Source: Chara braunii
Taxonomy: Eukaryota > Streptophyta > Charophyceae > Charales > Characeae
Direction of reading: 5' to 3'
Length of the DNA: 44,448 bases
Assembly: GCA_003427395.1 (NCBI GenBank)
Contig: BFEA01000069.1
Span: forward strand, 2,822,025-2,866,472
Position numbers and translations under genes: made by a program. The number at the start of each line of letters is the position of its first letter. Position 1 is the stretch's first letter. Under the pieces are notes generated by a model, which was given only the letters and a program-made list of their open reading frames with translations, had not been told where the DNA came from and ran no database searches. Positions 38,776 to 44,448 of the stretch are shown piece by piece.

Positions 38776-39801
38776 TCAGTCCGAAACAATGACGAAGTTT
38801 GTTGGAAGGAAGGGGACTTCAAAGCAGTTGAAAGGCCTTCTGTACCAAGATGATTCAACGATCCTCCATGGTTTCCACCGGATGTCCAGGGAACTAGTCA
38901 GTTCTGAAAATGTATTGTGCGGGTCCTGCCACAGCTGGCGATAGGTAAGCACAATGGTTTCTTTAGCCGCCTGCTCCTTTTCCTTGCGGTACGCCTGTTT
39001 CATTTCTTTCCATGCTTCATGCGTCCAGGCCCTGATTTCGTCTTCCACCGCCTGCTGTGCTTGTTGCAAGCCAAATTGACGGTCTTTTCTTTCAAAGGCA
39101 CACCTAGCCCACCATGCAAGCATTAATATATGAAGGCGCATGTAGGAAAAGAGGTTGGCTGCGTAGGAGGACCATTGGGCCAGCAGGATCTGGTTTCTCC
39201 CGAGCAACAGGAGTCCCAAATCCCAAGGGATGTGATTCCCCGTGAGGGAGTGGAAAGCTGCGTCCCACCATTGCCATATTTGGGTAACCATTGGGCATGC
39301 CAACAGGCAATGCTCCAGTGTTGCTCGGGCCGGTGGCGTTGCTCTTCCACTGTACAAGCAGATGGGGGATAGCAGCCCCTTTTGTTCTAGGTTTGTTCTG
39401 GATACCAACCAGTCGGGAGTGGGGAGACATCGGTGCACAATCTGCCACTGTAGAGATCTAAGATTTGTTGGCATGATCTTAGAGTACGTGGCCCATGATA
39501 GATTGTGCAAGAGCTGAGCATCCAGTGGCGAGTCCCTTTCCCATCTACGGGTTAGTATTTGGTCAAGGGGGATGTTCGGGCGCGAAGTTCGATAGGCCCT
39601 TTTAACCGTGTATTCCCAGAAGTTCATTACTTTGTGTCCGAGCCACTCCCACTCAGCCGGGTCGAACGGTAGGTTTGCCACCGGTATTGACGGTTCATAC
39701 ACATAGTATCCTTTATCGTCATCCCCCACAACCCTCACTTGCATAAGACCTCCCCAGATCTCAGTCCTGTCCTGTTCTTCAGTCCTGGTAATTTTTGAAA
39801 A
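38776..39801 (-). pseudogene. LINE ORF2 zinc-binding tail (fragment 4)
   Basis: A 322-codon open frame with MNFWEYTVKRAYRT, LRSLQWQIVHRCLPTPDWL, then CLYSG...LEHCLLAC: the second Cys of the C-x2-C pair is Ser, so zinc binding is probably lost. It ends with a Lys/Glu-rich helix and SSLDIRWKPWRIVESSW. It is in frame with the thumb segment upstream, with only one TGA (39,802) between them. It is the best preserved LINE tail in the window and useful as a guide to the others. Confidence 0.8.
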
Positions 39802-40980
39802 TCAGGCATCCGGTGACTGGGGTTGGTAAACCTCCAAATAGGCCTGATCTTCCTCCCTCCTATGAACTCTGAATATTAGTTGGGGCCGGGCCCGATCTTC
39901 AAACCTGACCACCCAATCGTTTTTCTGAACGTCGGGTCCCTTTTTTAGGGCAAGGCGCCAGGACAGCGGGATAGTCTCCCTTAGCTGGCTAGCATTGGCT
40001 TCCACCGACTTGGCATGCTTTAATCTGCGCTGCAGCTGGTTGGTGGTGGCCCAATCTTCTTTAATTGGATCCCATAGGTCTCCAACAGTATAGACCCCTT
40101 TCTTTGCCCAGGTGAGCCATGGTGAGTTGGAGGAGAGGGAGAAGGGGCTGGCTGCGTCATCGAGGATAAAGGGGTTGCCAAATAGTGGCTGCCTCCATAC
40201 ATTGTGCCATCTGTTCGGCGACCATTTCAGCTCCGGGCCTCTCTTTCTCCATAGCTTGAGCATGTCGGGCCACAGCGGGTCAAGGGGGATATCCAACCTA
40301 GTGGCCTGCGCCGGGGAGCAAGGATGTGGCTGATGTGGATGGGCAGGTATTGACCAGTGGGGATTAGTGAGCCATCTGAACGGATGCACCCGGGCCGATG
40401 ACGCCGCCTGAGGAGCCAGATTAGCTATTTGTAGGCAGGCTAAGGATGCCAAAGGGATATCGTTGCCTATGAGAAGTCTGACCAGAATCTTGAAGATCAA
40501 GGCTTCGCTTTCCCTTTCGGGATCTAATATCCCAAGCCCCACTACGGCTCTTGGCTGGGTGAGGATGTCCCAGCTGACTCTGCTGAAACAGCTATGGGAA
40601 TCCGCACTATTTTTCCAGAGGTAGGTCGTTAGTGTCTTTCTCAATCTTGTGTATTGTGGGGGTTTGAGCGGCCATACTGCCAGCTTGTACCAAATGGCCG
40701 CCAAGACTGCATTATTGATTGCAAGCGCGTGGCCCACCAGGGATGTGTGCAAACCGTCCCATTTCGCCAGGCGATCCACTGCCATGCTGACCAACGCCTC
40801 ACCATGGTCCGACGGAGGCCCCAGGGCTGTCACCCTCACACCCAATATTCGTATTGCTTCTTCCTGAGGCGCCCATGCGATATTTGATTCGGGGGGGGGT
40901 GGTTGTCCCTGGGGATGTAGCCACCATCCTTGTGTTTTGGACCCCCAATTAACTTTCATGTCTGCGGCCAGCGAAAAGAG
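39802..40980 (-). pseudogene. LINE RT thumb region (fragment 4)
   Basis: A 385-codon open frame beginning HLFSLAADMKVNWGSKTQGWWLH, the segment that follows RT motif C in these LINEs. It continues with ILGVRVTALGPPSDHGEAL, HALAINNAVLAAIWYKLAVWP, LRKTLTTYLWKNS, VVGLGILDPE, DMLKLWRKRGPE and VYTVGDLWDP. The catalytic half (motifs A-C), endonuclease and ORF1 are absent, so the copy is 5'-truncated at about 40,980, as is usual for LINEs. With one stop in about 735 codons it is the youngest-looking LINE here. Confidence 0.85.
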
Positions 40981-41018
40981 ATGTATGAAACATACTTTTT
41001 AATAATCTTGTCATTGAA

Positions 41019-41540
41019 CAACGGAAAAAATTCATAGAATTAAATAATCATTCTATAGTAAAATTAAATTTTAAATTTTAAATTTTAATTCCATCTTAAA
41101 AAATGTCATTCCAATTTTAAATTTTTTTGTCTTACTTGCAAATTTTCATTCCAAGAATGGGGTATCCCTTGTTATTTGGACTGCATGCTAGAGATGGAAT
41201 GAAAGTCTGGATAAGTTCATGAAATATTTTAATTGGACTATCATTCTGAGTAATGATTTTTAGTCATAAATAGGTCAATCCAATCTAAATTAGAAGATAT
41301 TTGTTATAATACAATCAAAGTTTAATTAAAACATTTCATAAACTCGTCCAGACTTTCATTCCATCTTGAACAAATAGATGTATTTGGAAGGGAAAACTCA
41401 TATTTAGATGGGAACTTATCAAATAAAACTATAAATTTTAGAATTGGACGAACATTGGAATGATAATTTATAAATATGAAGGATTTATTTTTTATGGAAT
41501 GTTTTTTCAACTTTCATTTCTCGTGGGAATTTTTCTGTTG
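41019..41540. mobile_element. AT-rich MITE-like inverted repeat, ~522 bp
   Basis: Outer ends CAACGGAAAAAATTC (41,019-41,033) and its inverse GAATTTTTCTGTTG (41,527-41,540) share the same centre of symmetry, near 41,279, as inner 42-bp arms at 41,193-41,234 and 41,324-41,365 (38 of 42 match, GATGGAATGAAAGTCTGGA...). There is no coding. It sits exactly between the truncated LINE and the resumed Ty3 coding. No target duplication is visible. The class is unknown. Confidence 0.7.
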
Positions 41541-42528
41541 GAGCGGCAATTAATGAGAAGTTCCTAACAAACTTTCTATAATAGTTTGACTAACCAAGGA
41601 AAGATCGTAGTTCGGTTACAGACTTAGGTCGTGGTCAATCACAAATTGGTAATATTTTCTTTTCTTCTGGCCTTAAGCTATCTTCGTTCACTATATGTCC
41701 TAAGTATAAGACTTCAGACTTGGCGAACTCAGACTTTTTTGGGTTTATCTTGAAGTTGCCCTTTCGCAACTTTCCTAGAACTAAACGAAGATGCTTCTCA
41801 TGATCTTCGATTGTTTTACTGTACACAAGAATATCATCGAGATAGACAATAACGAATTGATTAAACCGTTGACGAAACAATTCATTCATTGACTGTTAGA
41901 ATATCGCAGGGGCATTTGTCAATCCGAAAGACATTACCATGAACTCGTAATGGTCATACCTCGTCTGAAATGCAGTTTTGTGTTGATCTGTGGGTTCCAC
42001 CTCGATCTGAAGGTACCGAGACTTCATATCAATCTTACTAAAATACTTGCAACCCTGCAACTGATCAAGTAAGTCGTCAATACGCGGAAGCGGTTCGACA
42101 TTCTTGACAATGACGACATTCAACCCTTGATAATCAATACATAAACGCAATTCTCCTTCCTTTTTGGGCACAAACAAGACATGTACACTATAGGGAGATG
42201 AGCTAAGGCGAATCCATCCCTTGTCAGTAAGGTCATGCAGTTGTTTATTTGATTCGTCAATTTCTCTAGAAGACATTCGATATATAGAGCCCTTGAGAAT
42301 CTTGATACCCGGAATGATTTCAATAGTGTGCTTGATAGCACGTTCCGTAATTCCGGTGGGTTTAGTCTGCAGATCCTTAAACTCAGAAAGAAGACTTTCA
42401 ATAATTTGAGGGCAGGAAGAAGAAGACTCACCGACTTTCTTTACCAACACAATCATAACTTCTTGTTCCAACTTCTTCTTTGAAACCATTGATCGAAAAG
42501 TTGGGTAGCTCATACAACAAAAAAACAA
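41541..42528 (-). pseudogene. Ty3 reverse transcriptase
   Basis: Frame 42,528-41,896 holds [70 protein letters not shown] (motif A, first Asp) and [15 protein letters not shown]. After an in-frame TAA the same frame continues at 41,889 with FVIVYLDDILVYS (motif C intact) and YLGHIVNEDSLRPEEKK. Past a shift it reads PRPKSVTELRSFLG-stop-SNYYRKFVRNFSLIAAP and ends at 41,541. About 25 residues expected before RNase H are missing. All catalytic Asp are present, but the stops kill it. Confidence 0.88.
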
Positions 42529-42940
42529 ACTAGAGTCAGAGTTAGATTATGACACAACTTAATATGTTTGATTTCAGATTGTGCATCCTTAAGTTGCACA
42601 ACCTTGCCTTTGAAATGAATATCTGGGTTGGCTTTCTCATGCCAATTCATACCCAGAATGAGATCAAAAGGCAAATTTTTTTCTACTAGGAAGGACAACT
42701 CATGCATAATTTGATTTCCTTCCCTAGTTCTAAACTGACACTTAATACGATCACATACTGTGAGATAGTGATCGTACTCTTGTTCGCTAACATAGACGTG
42801 ATAGGTCGAGAGAAATCTTTTACCTTTATTCTACGATGCAACTTGCCGATTGCTTTCTCGGAGATGTAGGACCTCGTCGATTCGGGGTCCAACAACGCAC
42901 CTACTCGTTTTCGTGCGATTTTTACTTCAGCAAATAACAA
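42510..42940 (-). pseudogene. Ty3 aspartic protease
   Basis: Frame 42,940-42,686 gives VGALLDPESTRSYISEKAIGKL, which matches the LLDSGSTRSFIS-type active site except that Ser-Gly after the catalytic Asp is Pro-Glu. The next frame, 42,707-42,510, gives LPFDLILGMNWHEKANPDIHF, the downstream ILGM-W block of Ty3 proteases. The enzyme would release gag and pol proteins. Loss of the DSG motif and the frameshift mean it is inactive. Confidence 0.8.
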
Positions 42941-43768
42941 TTTGGCATTTGCCCTTAGACTTTGTTTTTTGAGCCCATGAGCTACGTAAGGCTAGCAATT
43001 CATTACCTAGCTCATCAAGGAAGTCATCCCGAGAGACAAAACGTAAGATAATGTGAGGGCGGTCTAGATGATGGGCTAAGGAAGGTTCATCCTCTGCCAT
43101 ATGAGAAGAAGGGTAGGAAGGGTTCGTTGGCACCTCACCTTTCTGTTCGTCCTTACCCTTTATCTCAGTAGGAGAAGACGCTACTCCTACTGGCTACTCG
43201 CTTTTGGGTTTCTGATAAGAGGGCAGTATGCAATCACATGTCTCATTGTATCACATTTAAGATATTGCGCATTATCCATGCGCTCCTGCTAAGTTTCACG
43301 AGTCAATCTCATCTTTAACCAAGGCTTCCCCTCGGCAATGCCAGTGTGCAATGGAAATGAGCGCGATCTTTTCCTTACAAAATTTATGGGTGACCCTCCT
43401 TTGGTGGCCACATAAGCAATGACTACCCCCTTCCCAGAGTCGCTGTTGCTATCCTTTTCATTCCCGTCTTCTCTCGGCCACTTTTCCACTGTGTCATGAT
43501 CAAAGACAACGAGGATGTGGTCCTCACACTTTTGTCGCCAGATAATTCGTTTCCCGCTGTCATACATTTGTCCCACTCCTCCGGACTTGACTACAACTGC
43601 ATAAAAGTTTTTGACTGGAGAAGTCATCTGCTCCCTTTGCAGAGCGAGGTCTCGAAATTGCCTATAATTATAAATTTCGGACTTTGCTTCGGCCACCAAA
43701 TGTCCCCGGATGGGCTCAGGCAACGCGCGAGAGTAAATATACAACACTTGGCTGTCTTGCAAGTTCAA
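42927..43768 (-). pseudogene. Ty3 gag, C-terminal half with decayed zinc knuckle
   Basis: Frame 43,768-43,289 has NLQDSQVLYIYSRALPEPIRGHLVAE and YNYRQFRDLALQREQM, typical of the retrotransposon gag core. At 43,223-43,264 the minus strand spells YLKCDTMRHVIAYC: a CCHC knuckle (C-x2-C-x4-H-x4-C) in which the first Cys is Tyr. Frame 43,133-42,927 is the gag/protease spacer. Gag packages the RNA genome of the element into particles. Frameshifts separate the pieces. Confidence 0.75.
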
Positions 43769-44303
43769 TCATGACACCTGCAGCAATCGGTCGACTTCGC
43801 AGGACAAAGCTTCGACCGACGTCTAATGCTTTTGACCAATCGTAGTTAATTGGTCAAACGCCTTGTCTGTCGTCATCTTGTCTAGGAAAGCCAAGAATTG
43901 TTTAGTGTCAATGTCTTTGTCCACTCACCGATGTCTTCAAAACCCGCGGCGTTGGCCTCGTCCAACACCCATTGTTTGGCTTCACATCTCATGCAAGAGG
44001 TGGTGAACGCCACTTGGGACTCCGACTCCACCAGAGCAGTGCTTACATAGGTCTGGATTTCAGCAATGCAGAGAGGAAGACTCTCATCTTTCTTGTTATT
44101 AAAAGTAAAAGACAACTCCATTTTCACTCCTTCCTTCTTCTTTTGCTTCTCCGGTTCTGCACTTGTCTTGTCCGGAGTTGTCGAAGAAGAAGGAGACTTG
44201 GGAGGAGTAGAATGGGAAAATTTAGGCGAAGAGGGAGATGGACTCGGCGGTCCATTCCCATTGGTCGATGTCTTAACTCCTGTGTTACCGCTCGTTCATT
44301 GAA
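43769..44303 (-). pseudogene. Ty3 gag, N-terminal half
   Basis: Frame 44,127-43,882 gives MELSFTFNNKKDESLPLCIAEIQTYVSTAL and FTTSCMRCEAKQWVLDEAN. The same frame runs open upstream through a Ser/Pro/Lys-rich stretch (SPSSPKFSHSTPPKSPSSS) to about 44,300, so the true N-terminus lies there or beyond. Downstream, FLDKMTTDKAFDQLTTIGQKH and SVEALSCEVDRLLQV continue in another frame. It is the N-terminal capsid-like region of a Ty3 gag, broken by at least one shift and stops. Confidence 0.7.
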
Positions 44304-44448
44304 CGCACGTTTCGCGTTCAGGGTATGAACGCGGTGAACGCGTTTGACGCGTTTGCGCAGGGGGTTGTGCGGGATGGGGGGGCTTTGGGCAGTGTGGGGA
44401 GCGGCAACAGTGCTTGGGGGGGCTATGGGCAGTGTGGGGAGCGGCGAC
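44304..44448. repeat. GC-rich tandem repeats at the window end
   Basis: GGGCAGTGTGGGGAGCGGC occurs twice, 40 bp apart (44,385 and 44,425), within a G-rich unit. Just before it, GAACGCG/GACGCG words recur (44,301-44,360). The array may continue beyond the window. If the Ty3 5' LTR exists, it lies further right. Confidence 0.7.

Overview
The window looks like nuclear, repeat-dominated DNA of a green-lineage eukaryote, probably a streptophyte (charophyte-like) alga. The pointers are plant-type LINEs with an APE endonuclease and an RVT zinc-binding tail, a Ty3 chromovirus, a Penelope-like element (PLE) with its GIY-YIG domain ahead of the RT (an order described in the green lineage and protists), and a fragment resembling the mitochondrial atp4 gene of land plants. 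The genus cannot be proved from sequence alone. I see no convincing host gene in 44 kb. Almost every recognisable protein is a decayed transposon protein, and most long open frames are shadows of repeats.

Layout. 1-2.9 kb: a three-copy dispersed repeat, an atp4-like mitochondrial insertion, a microsatellite, a SINE-like copy with a clear 16-bp target duplication, and a 134-bp MITE with perfect 20-bp inverted ends. 3-4.3 kb: a LINE tail split by a ~500-bp foldback. 6.1-7.1 kb: possible 5' part of a plus-strand LINE. 7.1-15.4 kb: a nearly full-length but broken minus-strand LINE (ORF1, then APE endonuclease, RT and zinc tail). 15.5-18.5 kb: a second LINE on the plus strand, head-to-head with the first and interrupted near its tail. 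18.6-29 kb: non-coding mosaic of SINE-like copies, MITEs, tandem duplications and a recurring inverted-repeat-like end motif. 28.3-28.6 kb: a plus-strand fragment of the same PLE family found next. 29.5-34.1 kb: a PLE on the minus strand in the order coiled-coil ORF, GIY-YIG, linker, RT, then a strong hairpin. 34.7-35.6 kb: ACGT-core and TTGAC-motif clusters. 35.6-44.3 kb: a Ty3 chromovirus on the minus strand (gag, protease, RT, RNase H, integrase, chromodomain-like tail), split at the RT/RNase H border by a ~4-kb composite block holding a SINE-like copy, two satellite-like tandem duplications, a fairly intact LINE tail and an AT-rich MITE.

How the parts relate. The LINEs supply the kind of machinery that makes poly(A)-tailed, target-duplicated copies, so they are the natural candidate partner of the SINE-like family, at least twelve copies or fragments of which lie here. 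That family carries a 12-bp perfect stem-loop near its tail that may be maintained by paired changes. The most interesting unit is the permuted PLE: its upstream coiled-coil ORF, GIY-YIG domain and RT all lie in one reading frame over 3.25 kb, and a second fragment of the family sits 1.5 kb away in opposite orientation. All these elements carry stops, frameshifts or lost catalytic residues, so none looks autonomous now.
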